Positions 31,770-38,596 of a DNA stretch of 38,596 bases are shown here, one piece after another. Below the pieces are notes generated by a model. It saw nothing but the letters and a program-made list of their open reading frames with translations. It did no database searches and was not told where the DNA came from. Source of the DNA: Clostridiales bacterium (GTDB taxonomy: Bacteria; Bacillota_A; Clostridia; Christensenellales; Aristaeellaceae); assembly GCA_024684665.1 (NCBI GenBank), contig JAIKWN010000016.1, forward strand, positions 1-38,596, in the 5' to 3' direction. The position numbers and the translations under genes were made by a program. Numbering within the stretch: position 1 is the first letter of the stretch; each line of letters begins with the position of its first letter.

Positions 31770-33089
31770 ATGAAAAAAATCGTAATCGCGGGGGCCTGCG
31801 CGTATCATTTCCAGCCGGCGATTCTGGAGGACCTACTGATCCGCCGGAAGGAACCCTGCCGACTCTGGCTGGTGGACGCGGACACGAAAACCCTGGAGCT
31901 GACCGCCAGGGCAGCGGGGAAGTTGGCGGCTTTTTCCGGCTGCCGCGCGGAGATCTATTATACGGCCGTCTGGGAAAAGGCGCTCCCGGGCGCGGACGCC
32001 GTGATCGTTTGCTCCGATTTCCTGGACGAGGCTGCCTGGAAGAAGGACGTGGAGATGCTTGCGGAAGTCGGCCTCGGCAAGCAGGCACGGCTTGCGGGCG
32101 GCCTGGGCGGGGCGATGCAGACCATGCGGGCTGTGGGCTGGGTGTCCGACCTCGCGGAGGAAATGGCACGGGTCTCGTCGGAAGGTGCGCCGCTGATCCT
32201 CTGCGACAGCGGATTCGGCGGGCTGCCGCTTGCGCGCGCCTGCGAGGCGGCGCAGCGGGTTCTCGGCGTGCGGACGCTTGGCGTCAGCGCCGTGACCGAG
32301 CAGACCCGGCGCAGGCTTGCGCTCTATCTGGACGTGCCGGAACCGTCCCTCGACCTCGTCTGCGCGGGACTGAACGGGTTTTCCTGGGTGACCCGGCTAG
32401 CGGACCGGAGAGACGGAAGCAACCTCATCCCGCGCTGTATGAAAGAGATGGAGGAGGACTCCCGGGAACGGCTCTCCGCCCAGTACATCGACTGGTACGG
32501 TGCGATCCCCGCGGGGCATCAGCCGATGCAGTACGAGCTCCTGACCGATACCCCGGAGAGCCCGAACCGGACGGTGATCTTTTCCGGCGTGGGCCTTGCG
32601 GATTCGGAGATCCGGAAGCGTGACCTGGCGAAACTCGCGGTCTACGGGCCGGAAGCGGAGCAGGGAAAGGAAGCCTGGGAGCACATCAGGCGTACCGGCT
32701 TTTCGCAGGCGCGGCCCGCGCGGCTGCTCTCCGCGCTTTGGGGCGGGGAGCCCTGTGAGGTCCCAAGCCTCACGATGCCCTGCGACGGAGCGGTGCCCGG
32801 CGTGCCCGTCGGGAGATTCGTCGAAGGCCCGGCGCGGGTGGACGGGGAAGGCGCGCGCGGGCTTGCCGCGCCGCTGCCGATCGAGCTGGAAGACGTGCTC
32901 TCACAGCTGTCGCTCGTGAATCTCCTGTACGCGGAGGCGGCGGCCACGGGCAACCGGGACGCACTGCGCGAGGCTCTCGAAATCGATCCGGCGCTTTCCG
33001 GCGTGGACCTCCTGTATGCGGAAGACCTGCTGGAGCGCATGATGGAAGGGCAGAAAGAAAAACTGCACCGGTTTTACGGGGAGGAGTAA
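31770..33089 (+). CDS. Glycoside hydrolase family 4-like protein, metal-site residues replaced
   Basis: 439 residues, GH4 length. N-terminal Rossmann MKKIVIAGACAYHFQPAIL with VDAD acid loop; GLGGAMQTMRAVGWVSDLAEEM, VCAGLNGFSWV and QPMQYEL follow the family order. In active GH4 enzymes the block 'N-P', then 'L-C-(H/N)' and 'G-L-N-H' supply substrate and Mn2+ contacts; here they read CDSGF, GVSAVTE and GLNGF, so the cysteine and histidine are gone. GH4 enzymes use NAD+ and Mn2+ to cleave glucosides or galactosides. This one may bind without cleaving or use other chemistry. No clear SD before ATG. The methyltransferase gene follows at once. Confidence 0.75.
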   Translation: MKKIVIAGACAYHFQPAILEDLLIRRKEPCRLWLVDADTKTLELTARAAGKLAAFSGCRAEIYYTAVWEKALPGADAVIVCSDFLDEAAWKKDVEMLAEVGLGKQARLAGGLGGAMQTMRAVGWVSDLAEEMARVSSEGAPLILCDSGFGGLPLARACEAAQRVLGVRTLGVSAVTEQTRRRLALYLDVPEPSLDLVCAGLNGFSWVTRLADRRDGSNLIPRCMKEMEEDSRERLSAQYIDWYGAIPAGHQPMQYELLTDTPESPNRTVIFSGVGLADSEIRKRDLAKLAVYGPEAEQGKEAWEHIRRTGFSQARPARLLSALWGGEPCEVPSLTMPCDGAVPGVPVGRFVEGPARVDGEGARGLAAPLPIELEDVLSQLSLVNLLYAEAAATGNRDALREALEIDPALSGVDLLYAEDLLERMMEGQKEKLHRFYGEE

Positions 33090-33091
33090 CC

Positions 33092-33970
33092 ATGTTTCTG
33101 GCAAACGGCTGGCGGGATTACGAAGTGCTGGACTGCGGCGACGGGGAGAAGCTGGAGCGCTGGGGGAACTGTATCCTGCGGAGGCCGGATCCCCAGGTCA
33201 TCTGGCCCGCGAGGGCGCCGGAGGAATGGAAGCGGGTCCAGGCCTGGTATCACCGCAGCGAGCGGGGCGGCGGCTCCTGGGAATTCTTTGAGAAACTGCC
33301 GGAACGTTGGCAGGTTTCCTACGGGAATCTCCGTTTCTGGGTGCGCCCCACGGGTTTCAAACACACGGGACTCTTCCCGGAGCAGGCTGCGAACTGGGAC
33401 TGGATGGCGGAACTCATAAGGAAGCGGCGCGGGCAGGGAAAGCCCGTGCGCGTTCTCAACCTCTTCGGCTATACCGGCGGGGCGAGCGCGGCCTGCGCGG
33501 CTGCTGGCGCGGAGGTCTGCCATGTGGACGCGGCGAAAGGCATGGTCCAGTGGGCGAAAGAGAACCGGGAGCTTTGCGGCATACCGGAGGAGCGCACCCG
33601 CTGGATCGTGGATGACGCGTTGAAATTCGTCGCGCGGGAGGCGCGGCGCGGGCGCTTTTACGAGGGCGTGCTCATGGATCCGCCCTCTTACGGGCGCGGC
33701 CCCGGAGGCGAGGTCTGGCATCTGGAGGATGAGCTGTACGCCCTCGTTTCCGCCGCATCCGGCGCATTGTCGGAAGAACCGCTCTTCTTCCTGCTGAACG
33801 GCTATACTACGGGCTTCCAGGCCAGCGTGCTTTCAAACCTAATCGACCAGACGGTGGTTCCGAAACATGGCGGAACGGTCCGCGCGGAAGAGCTCTGTCT
33901 GCCGGTGACCGCCGGGGGCGTTCTGCCCTGCGGATGCAGCGGAAGATGGCAGAGGGAGGAAGAAACGTGA
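33092..33970 (+). CDS. Class I SAM-dependent methyltransferase, RlmI-like (23S rRNA m5C type)
   Basis: 292 residues. Rossmann motif I is VLNLFGYTGGAS (121-132), the acidic end of strand 2 is CHVDAAKGMVQWA (D146), and the catalytic-type block is MDPPSYGRG (195-203). The N-terminal part (about 1-80) lacks an evident PUA domain; RlmI itself is longer (about 390). SD GGAGGAG overlaps the GH4-like stop. The downstream pseudouridine synthase overlaps by GTGA, supporting an RNA-modification role. Substrate is inferred. Confidence 0.88.
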   Translation: MFLANGWRDYEVLDCGDGEKLERWGNCILRRPDPQVIWPARAPEEWKRVQAWYHRSERGGGSWEFFEKLPERWQVSYGNLRFWVRPTGFKHTGLFPEQAANWDWMAELIRKRRGQGKPVRVLNLFGYTGGASAACAAAGAEVCHVDAAKGMVQWAKENRELCGIPEERTRWIVDDALKFVAREARRGRFYEGVLMDPPSYGRGPGGEVWHLEDELYALVSAASGALSEEPLFFLLNGYTTGFQASVLSNLIDQTVVPKHGGTVRAEELCLPVTAGGVLPCGCSGRWQREEET

Positions 33971-34671
33971 AAACCCCTGACGTGGTCTATGAGGACAATC
34001 ACCTTCTCATCGCCTGCAAGCCTCCCAACATGCCTACGCAGGGGGATCCTACGGGGGATCCGGATCTCCTCTCGGTAATGAAGGACTACCTGAAGGAGAA
34101 GCATGGGAAGCCCGGCGAGGCCTATCTGGGGCTTGTGCACAGGCTGGACCGGCCCGTGGGCGGCCTCGTCGCGCTTGCAAAAACCAGCAAGGCGGCCGCA
34201 CGCCTCTCGGAGCAGGTGCGCACGAAAACTATGGACCGCCAGTATCTGACTGTCGTCCGCGGGGAGACGCCGGAGGAGGGGGAGCTGACCGACTGGCTTC
34301 TTAAATACGCGGGCACGAACACGGTGCACGTGGTCCCGGCCGGGAGAAGGGGCGCGAAAGAGGCGCGGCTGTCCTTCCGGCAGCTCGCGACGCGGGAAGG
34401 AATGAGCCTCCTGCTCGTGAAGCTCTACACCGGCCGTTCCCATCAGATCCGGGTGCAGCTGACCCATGCCGGCTTTCCGCTCTGGGGAGACGGAAGATAC
34501 GGCGGGGGAAAGCCGGGACAGCAGATCGCCCTCTGGGGCGCTTTTCTCTCGCTGACGCACCCGACGAAGAAGACGCGCCTGCATTTTTCAACGCTTCCTC
34601 CTGCGGAGGCGGAACCCTGGAACCTCTTCCAGGAGGAGATCGCGGGAGCCGTACCGGACTGGAATCCGTGA
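33967..34671 (+). CDS. RluA-family pseudouridine synthase
   Basis: 234 residues. Catalytic block VHRLDRPVGGLV with D61 as nucleophile; DRQYLTVVRG and LYTGRSHQIRVQL are the other family signatures. No S4 domain. The GTG at 33967 overlaps the methyltransferase stop (GTGA) and lies about eight bases after GGGAGG; ATG codons at 33934 and 33946 are inside the previous gene without sites. It isomerises uridines in rRNA or tRNA. The exact RluA/C/D branch cannot be set by eye. Confidence 0.93.
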   Translation: MKTPDVVYEDNHLLIACKPPNMPTQGDPTGDPDLLSVMKDYLKEKHGKPGEAYLGLVHRLDRPVGGLVALAKTSKAAARLSEQVRTKTMDRQYLTVVRGETPEEGELTDWLLKYAGTNTVHVVPAGRRGAKEARLSFRQLATREGMSLLLVKLYTGRSHQIRVQLTHAGFPLWGDGRYGGGKPGQQIALWGAFLSLTHPTKKTRLHFSTLPPAEAEPWNLFQEEIAGAVPDWNP

Positions 34672-34672
34672 A

Positions 34673-34701
34673 TTGACAGAACAGCCGCCCCGTCGTATAA
34701 T
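34673..34701 (+). promoter_or_regulatory. Consensus promoter of the DUF1385 gene
   Basis: TTGACA (34673-34678), 17 bases, TATAAT (34696-34701), both perfect. It starts just after the pseudouridine synthase stop. Confidence 0.9.
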
Positions 34702-34707
34702 AGCCGG

Positions 34708-34778
34708 AACGGCAAAATGCCGCGGTCGCACGATTCACCGCAACCACCGGGGAGCTTCCCCGGAAAGCGAGGGTATAT
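34708..34778 (+). other. Structured 5' leader of the DUF1385 mRNA
   Basis: About 70 bases that can form three hairpins: CGGC-AAAAT-GCCG, GCGGT...ACCGC (short), and CCGGGGA-GCT-TCCCCGG (34748-34764). The ribosome site AGCGAGGG follows. I do not match it to a known riboswitch. Confidence 0.5.
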
Positions 34779-35822
34779 ATGGCAAAACAGGCGCACGTCT
34801 ATAAGGACATCGGCGGTCAGGCCGTCATGGAAGGCGTAATGATGCAGAGCCCGGGGGATGAGTCGATGGCCATCGCCGTCCGCCGCCCGGACGGGAAGAT
34901 TTACGTCACCTGCGAACACCGGGAACCCCTTTCCAAAAAGCATCGCTGGATGGGCATCCCCTTTATCCGGGGCTGCGTCAACATGGTGGTCATGCTCAGC
35001 ATGGGCATGAAGACGCTGGACAAGGGGACCCGCATGCTGGGCATCCTGGACGAGGAGCCTACAAAGTTCGAAAAATGGCTGGCAAAGAAATTCGGGGCAA
35101 ACATCGACAAGGTGGTAATGTCCGTGGCCATGGTGGCCGCGGTGGCCCTTTCCCTCTTCCTTTTCGTAGCGATCCCCTCCTTTGGGGCGACGCTGCTCTC
35201 CCGCGCGGTGGAAAGCCGCCTCGTGGTCAACCTCTGCGCCGGCGTTCTCCGCATCGCCATCCTGATTGGGTACATGTTGGCCATTTCAAAAGTGCCGGAT
35301 ATCGAACGGGTCTTTCAGTATCACGGTGCGGAGCATAAAACGGTTTATTGCAACGAGGCGGGCATGCCACTGACACCGGAGAACGCGCGGAAGTTTTCCC
35401 GCCTGCATCCGAGATGCGGAACGGCCTTCCTGTTCCTCGTCATGTTCATTTCCATCCTCGTGGGTTCCGTGGCGGATCAGCTGCTGTATCTTGCCTTCGG
35501 CATCGCGAAACTGACCTTCTTCGGCCGCCTTCTGCGCAGCCTGCTCATCCTGCCCGTCATCGCCGGCATATCCTATGAAGTGCTGAAAGGGCTGGCGCAC
35601 GCGGGAGACGCGCTCATCGTGCGCATCCTGCGCTGGCCCGGGCTCATGATGCAGTATCTCACCACCCGGGAACCGGACGACTCCATGCTGGAGGTGGCCA
35701 TTGCTTCCATGAAAGCGGCCAAGGCCGGGCCCGAGCGGTATGCCGCGGAAACCGATCCCGGCGTCGTCGTCTGGGAGGAGACGGAGGGGACGACGACCGC
35801 CACAGCGACGGCGGCGGACTGA
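34779..35822 (+). CDS. DUF1385 membrane protein (YqhQ-like)
   Basis: 347 residues. Family blocks GGQAVMEGVMM (12-22), YHGAEHKTV and HPRCGTAFLF are clear, with hydrophobic segments at about 108-130, 145-170, 215-235 and 245-260. The histidine/cysteine-rich loop may bind a metal. Function is not established; in Bacillus YqhQ is an uncharacterised membrane protein. It starts at ATG after AGCGAGGG with its own consensus promoter. An intrinsic terminator follows. Confidence 0.92.
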   Translation: MAKQAHVYKDIGGQAVMEGVMMQSPGDESMAIAVRRPDGKIYVTCEHREPLSKKHRWMGIPFIRGCVNMVVMLSMGMKTLDKGTRMLGILDEEPTKFEKWLAKKFGANIDKVVMSVAMVAAVALSLFLFVAIPSFGATLLSRAVESRLVVNLCAGVLRIAILIGYMLAISKVPDIERVFQYHGAEHKTVYCNEAGMPLTPENARKFSRLHPRCGTAFLFLVMFISILVGSVADQLLYLAFGIAKLTFFGRLLRSLLILPVIAGISYEVLKGLAHAGDALIVRILRWPGLMMQYLTTREPDDSMLEVAIASMKAAKAGPERYAAETDPGVVVWEETEGTTTATATAAD

Positions 35823-35839
35823 CAGAACACGCATTCATC

Positions 35840-35861
35840 GACGCCTTCGGGCGTCTTTTCT
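35840..35861 (+). terminator. UUCG-loop intrinsic terminator after the DUF1385 gene
   Basis: GACGCC-TTCG-GGCGTC followed by TTTTCTT. Confidence 0.88.
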
Positions 35862-35896
35862 TGCCCCGGGAGAAAACAGGCGAAAGGGGGATGCCC

Positions 35897-37435
35897 ATGG
35901 GAAAGCCGGACCGGATCCGCTATGCGGCGCTGGCGGGAGGAGCCCTGTACGCTCTGCTCGCGGCCTTCGGATTTCAGGCGGAGCACTACGGCGAAAGCTT
36001 TCCGCTCCCCGCGTTGCTGGCTGCCTCGCTGCTTTTCCCCCTGTTCGCGCTGCTCCTTGATCGCCTCTTCCGCCGGGAAGAGGATCGGGCTCTGTCTGTG
36101 GGCGGGAAACCCTTTTCTGCGAGACGGGTTTTTCTTCTCATCTTCCTCTGCCGTCTTCCCGCGTTCGCCGTTCTCTATCCCGGGTCTTTCGCTTACGACG
36201 TGCCGTTTCAGCTGGAACAGATCGCGACGGGAGCATACAGCACCCATCATCCCCTCGTCCATACGCTGCTGCTTGGCAGCTGCGTGCAGCTGGGACGCCT
36301 GTTCGGGAACGTGAACCTGGGTGCGGCGCTGTATACGGTCTTGCAGGTGCTGCTGCTGAGCCTTTTGAACGCGCTCTGCTGCGGGAGCCTCTTCCGGCAG
36401 GCCGGGAGCCGTGCGGCGAGGGGCGCTGCGCTGTTCTTCGCACTGTATCCCGTGCATCTGCTGATGGCGGTCAACGCCACGAAGGACGTGCTGTTTTCCG
36501 GGTGTTTCGCCCTTGCGCTCACGCTGCTGCGGGAATGGCTCTGCGGCGGTGCGCTGCCCGAGAAGCGCAGGGCGCTGCTCTTTATTGCGACGGCTGGCGC
36601 GGTGCTTTTGCGCAACAACATGGCGTATGCGCTTTTTGCATTCCTCCTCTGCCTGCTCGCCGCGAAGCGGCGGCGTGTCGCGGCGTTTATGGCCTGCGCC
36701 CTCGCCGCCGGGTTCTTGTTCTCGCAGGGGCTGGCAGCATTTTTGCATGCCGTCCCCGGAGATCTGCGGGAGACGCTTTCCTGGCCAATTCAGCAGCTGG
36801 CCCGGATTTCCGTTCGGGAACGGGAGAAGCTGACGGAGGAAGAGAAGGGGCTGATCGACGGCATCCTTCCGCAGATGGCGTGGAAGAATTACGATCCCAC
36901 GGTGTCCGATCCGGTGAAGTTCGAGTTCCGGACGGAGAAGTTCAAAGAGGATCCAGGGAAATACGCGAAGCTCTGCCTGGGGCTTCTGGCCAGGTGCCCG
37001 AAGTGCAGCCTGGATGCCGTGCTCATGCTGACCCACGCCTACCTGTATCCTTACAGGACGTACGGCGTATCCGGACGCTACCTGCAGACGGGCGTCACGG
37101 ATGTGATCTATACCGGCTGGAAGGAAGAGGAAACCATTACGGACGAAAGTCCCTTCCCGGCGCTCCGGAATGCGATCGATTGGCGCTTCGGCGCGCAGGG
37201 GGCGATGCAGATCCCGGTGGTCGGATGGTTTTTCAACCTGGGACTGCTCATGTGGCTGACGGTCTACGCCGTGCTGCGCGCTTTCGCCGTCGGAAAGCCG
37301 GGAGAGGGGCTCGCGGGGCTCTGGCCGCTGCTTCTGCTTGGGAGTTTCCTGCCGGGCCCTGTGATGGCCGGCCGGTACGCCTACGCTTTTTTCTCCGCGC
37401 TGCCGGTGCTGCTTGCGCGGGTGCGGAACAGATGA
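35897..37435 (+). CDS. Polytopic membrane protein, DUF6020-like
   Basis: 512 residues with about ten or more hydrophobic segments. A large outside loop (roughly 295-400) holds ETLSWPIQQLARIS and DGILPQMAWKNYDPTVSDPVKF. The N-terminal third includes FLCRLPAFAVLYPGSFAYDVPFQ, then AYSTHHPLVHTLLLG, the typical block of DUF6020 proteins, which resemble GT-C glycosyltransferase or polymer-ligase membrane proteins. ATG 35897 follows AGGGGG at six bases; ATG 35891 abuts it. It is followed closely by rqcP and ispDF. Function is unknown; polysaccharide assembly is a guess. Confidence 0.75.
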   Translation: MGKPDRIRYAALAGGALYALLAAFGFQAEHYGESFPLPALLAASLLFPLFALLLDRLFRREEDRALSVGGKPFSARRVFLLIFLCRLPAFAVLYPGSFAYDVPFQLEQIATGAYSTHHPLVHTLLLGSCVQLGRLFGNVNLGAALYTVLQVLLLSLLNALCCGSLFRQAGSRAARGAALFFALYPVHLLMAVNATKDVLFSGCFALALTLLREWLCGGALPEKRRALLFIATAGAVLLRNNMAYALFAFLLCLLAAKRRRVAAFMACALAAGFLFSQGLAAFLHAVPGDLRETLSWPIQQLARISVREREKLTEEEKGLIDGILPQMAWKNYDPTVSDPVKFEFRTEKFKEDPGKYAKLCLGLLARCPKCSLDAVLMLTHAYLYPYRTYGVSGRYLQTGVTDVIYTGWKEEETITDESPFPALRNAIDWRFGAQGAMQIPVVGWFFNLGLLMWLTVYAVLRAFAVGKPGEGLAGLWPLLLLGSFLPGPVMAGRYAYAFFSALPVLLARVRNR

Positions 37436-37466
37436 ATCTGGAAAGAAACGATTTGGAGGATCAAAC

Positions 37467-37721
37467 ATGCGTCTTGACAAGTATCTCAAGGTCTCCCGCA
37501 TCATCAAGCGGCGGACCGTAGCGAAGGAAGCGGGCGAGGGCGGCCGCGTCAGCGTGAACGGTAAGGTGGCGAAGCCTGCCCAGGACGTGAAGCCAGGGGA
37601 CATCCTGGAGATCCGCTTCGGCGAGCGGATCTCAAAATACCGCGTGCTTTCCGTGGCGGAGACCGTCCGGAAAAACGATGCGGCCGCCATGTACGAACTC
37701 CTTTCGGGAGAAGAGCTGTGA
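37467..37721 (+). CDS. rqcP: S4-domain RNA-binding protein RqcP (YabO)
   Basis: 84 residues, almost one S4 domain: [53 protein letters not shown]. RqcP binds the 50S ribosomal subunit with RqcH and helps add alanine tails to stalled chains. ATG 37467 follows GGAGG; the longer frame from 37413 overlaps the membrane gene. It overlaps the next gene by GTGA, so they are translationally coupled. Confidence 0.93.
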   Translation: MRLDKYLKVSRIIKRRTVAKEAGEGGRVSVNGKVAKPAQDVKPGDILEIRFGERISKYRVLSVAETVRKNDAAAMYELLSGEEL

Positions 37722-38596
37722 ACGGAAGCGCCGGGAACGCCGCCGTGATCGTGGCGGCGGGGAAGGGGACCCGCATGGGAGCGGGCCGCAACAAGGTCTT
37801 TCTGCCCCTTGCAGGGGAGCCGATCCTCCTGCGGACGCTGCGCGCCTTTGCGGAGAGCGGCCTCTATGACCGGCTCGTCGTGGTGACGGGGGAAGAGGAC
37901 CGGGCGGAAGCGGAATGCTTGCTGTCCGCCGCCGGCATCCCCGCGCTTGTCTACGCGGGCGGGGCCGACAGGCAGGAAAGCGTCCGCCTGGGGCTTGCGA
38001 GTCTCCCGGATTGGGACGGACTGGTTTCGATCCACGACGGGGCGCGGCCGCTGGTGACGCGGGAGATCCTCGAGGCCTCTCTGGAATCCGCCGGGCGGAC
38101 GGGAAGCGGCGTGGCCGCCGTCCCCGTCAAGGATACGATCCGCCGCCTCCGGGAGGACGGAACCCTTGAGACGCCGCCCCGGGAGGAACTGCGGGCCATG
38201 CAGACGCCGCAGACTTTCCGACTTCTGGAGATCCGCACGCTGCACGAGCGCTGCCGGAAGAAAACCCGCAGGGTCACGGACGACGCGGAACTGCTCCTTC
38301 GAGAAGGACTCCCGGTGACGCTATCTCCGGGGAGCCCCGAGAACATCAAAGTGACCACCCGGGAGGACCTGCTCCTCGCCGGGGAGATCTTGCGGCGGCG
38401 GGAATGCGCGGCCAGAGAAGAGGAGGAAGAAGGAATGCGCGTCGGACAGGGATATGACGTCCACCGCCTGGTGCCGGGGAGGAAGCTGATCCTCTGCGGG
38501 GTTGAGGTGCCTTATGAGAAGGGGCTCCTCGGCCACAGCGACGCGGACGTCGCCCTGCATGCCCTGATGGACGCTATGCTGGGCGCGGCCGCCATG
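37718..38596 (+). CDS. ispDF: IspD-IspF fusion of the MEP isoprenoid pathway (partial at window end)
   Basis: Starts at GTG 37718 overlapping the rqcP stop. IspD part (about 1-235): [16 protein letters not shown] with K26, [13 protein letters not shown] and TDDAELL. IspD makes CDP-ME from MEP and CTP. After the charged linker REEEEEG the frame continues uninterrupted into IspF at residue 240 (ATG 38435): GYDVHRL with D247 and H249, and H281 as third metal ligand; IspF makes the cyclic diphosphate. I translated the whole stretch and found no stop. An SD-like GAGGAGG stands before ATG 38435, so a separate IspF may also be made. The gene runs past base 38596. Confidence 0.88.
   Translation, partial: MNGSAGNAAVIVAAGKGTRMGAGRNKVFLPLAGEPILLRTLRAFAESGLYDRLVVVTGEEDRAEAECLLSAAGIPALVYAGGADRQESVRLGLASLPDWDGLVSIHDGARPLVTREILEASLESAGRTGSGVAAVPVKDTIRRLREDGTLETPPREELRAMQTPQTFRLLEIRTLHERCRKKTRRVTDDAELLLREGLPVTLSPGSPENIKVTTREDLLLAGEILRRRECAAREEEEEGMRVGQGYDVHRLVPGRKLILCGVEVPYEKGLLGHSDADVALHALMDAMLGAAAM

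Noticed and set aside
33934..33966. ATG starts for the pseudouridine synthase gene upstream of GTG 33967
   Set aside because: They lie inside the methyltransferase gene without ribosome sites, while GTG 33967 has GGGAGG and the GTGA overlap.
34720..34765. ZTP (pfl) riboswitch
   Set aside because: Only the CCACCGGGGAGC-like part resembles it; the GTGACTGGCG-type 5' core and the CCGCCTGGGC 3' core are absent.
35573..38245. Minus-strand frame of 890 residues across several genes
   Set aside because: It spans DUF1385, DUF6020-like, rqcP and ispD genes in antisense, with proline/arginine/glutamine-rich composition and no family match.

Overview
The window reads as a GC-rich chromosomal segment of a low-GC-lineage-type (Firmicutes) anaerobe, most likely a Clostridia member. 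The support is good Shine-Dalgarno sites throughout, a T-box leader in front of ileS, a KtrAB-type potassium system, RqcP and a YqhQ-like DUF1385 protein, and a CotH/VTC/DUF4956 cluster. A gut or rumen Christensenellales-like organism is my guess and cannot be proven from this window. I see no rRNA, tRNA, CRISPR array, phage or transposase. Most of the window is ordinary chromosome with several accessory islands.

Region 1 (1-5.5 kb): the 3' end of a LivF-type ABC ATPase gene, then a divergent sugar-acid catabolic cluster (RspB-like Zn dehydrogenase; KduD-like SDR; RspA/ManD-type mannonate dehydratase) with palindromic operators in the divergent promoter region and a GntR/FCD regulator just downstream. 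It is followed by an unusual membrane-anchored family II pyrophosphatase. Region 2 (5.6-11.5 kb, minus strand): a likely co-directional set of secreted caspase-like protein, large membrane-anchored lamin-tail/CotH protein, DUF4956 membrane protein and VTC-type polyphosphate polymerase, closed by a strong terminator. This is the best candidate for an under-described system. Region 3 (11.5-16.9 kb): small regulators (TetR; an XRE regulator with a membrane anchor, coupled to a small membrane protein; a DtxR-type repressor with a palindrome at its own start site), two unrecognised proteins, YajC and a short MscS-like channel.

Region 4 (16.9-23.2 kb): peptidase T, a TetR regulator and, divergent from it, a five-gene redox operon (flavodoxin, aldo/keto reductase, SDR, flavodoxin with NTF2-like tail, aldo/keto reductase). 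Two members of this operon carry apparent Sec signal peptides. Region 5 (23.2-28.1 kb): potassium uptake, with a KtrA-like gate divergent from a KdpD-KdpE-KtrB operon, so the Kdp-type two-component system is joined to a Trk/Ktr channel rather than to KdpFABC. Region 6 (28.2-38.6 kb): T-box-controlled class-II-like IleRS, a divergent GH4-like protein lacking the usual metal ligands, an rRNA-type methyltransferase coupled to an RluA-family pseudouridine synthase, DUF1385, a DUF6020-like polytopic membrane protein, RqcP and the start of an apparently fused IspD-IspF gene that runs off the window.

Starts were chosen from Shine-Dalgarno spacing and family N-termini. They often differ from the longest open frame. 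Family calls come from motifs recognised by eye. No database search was run.
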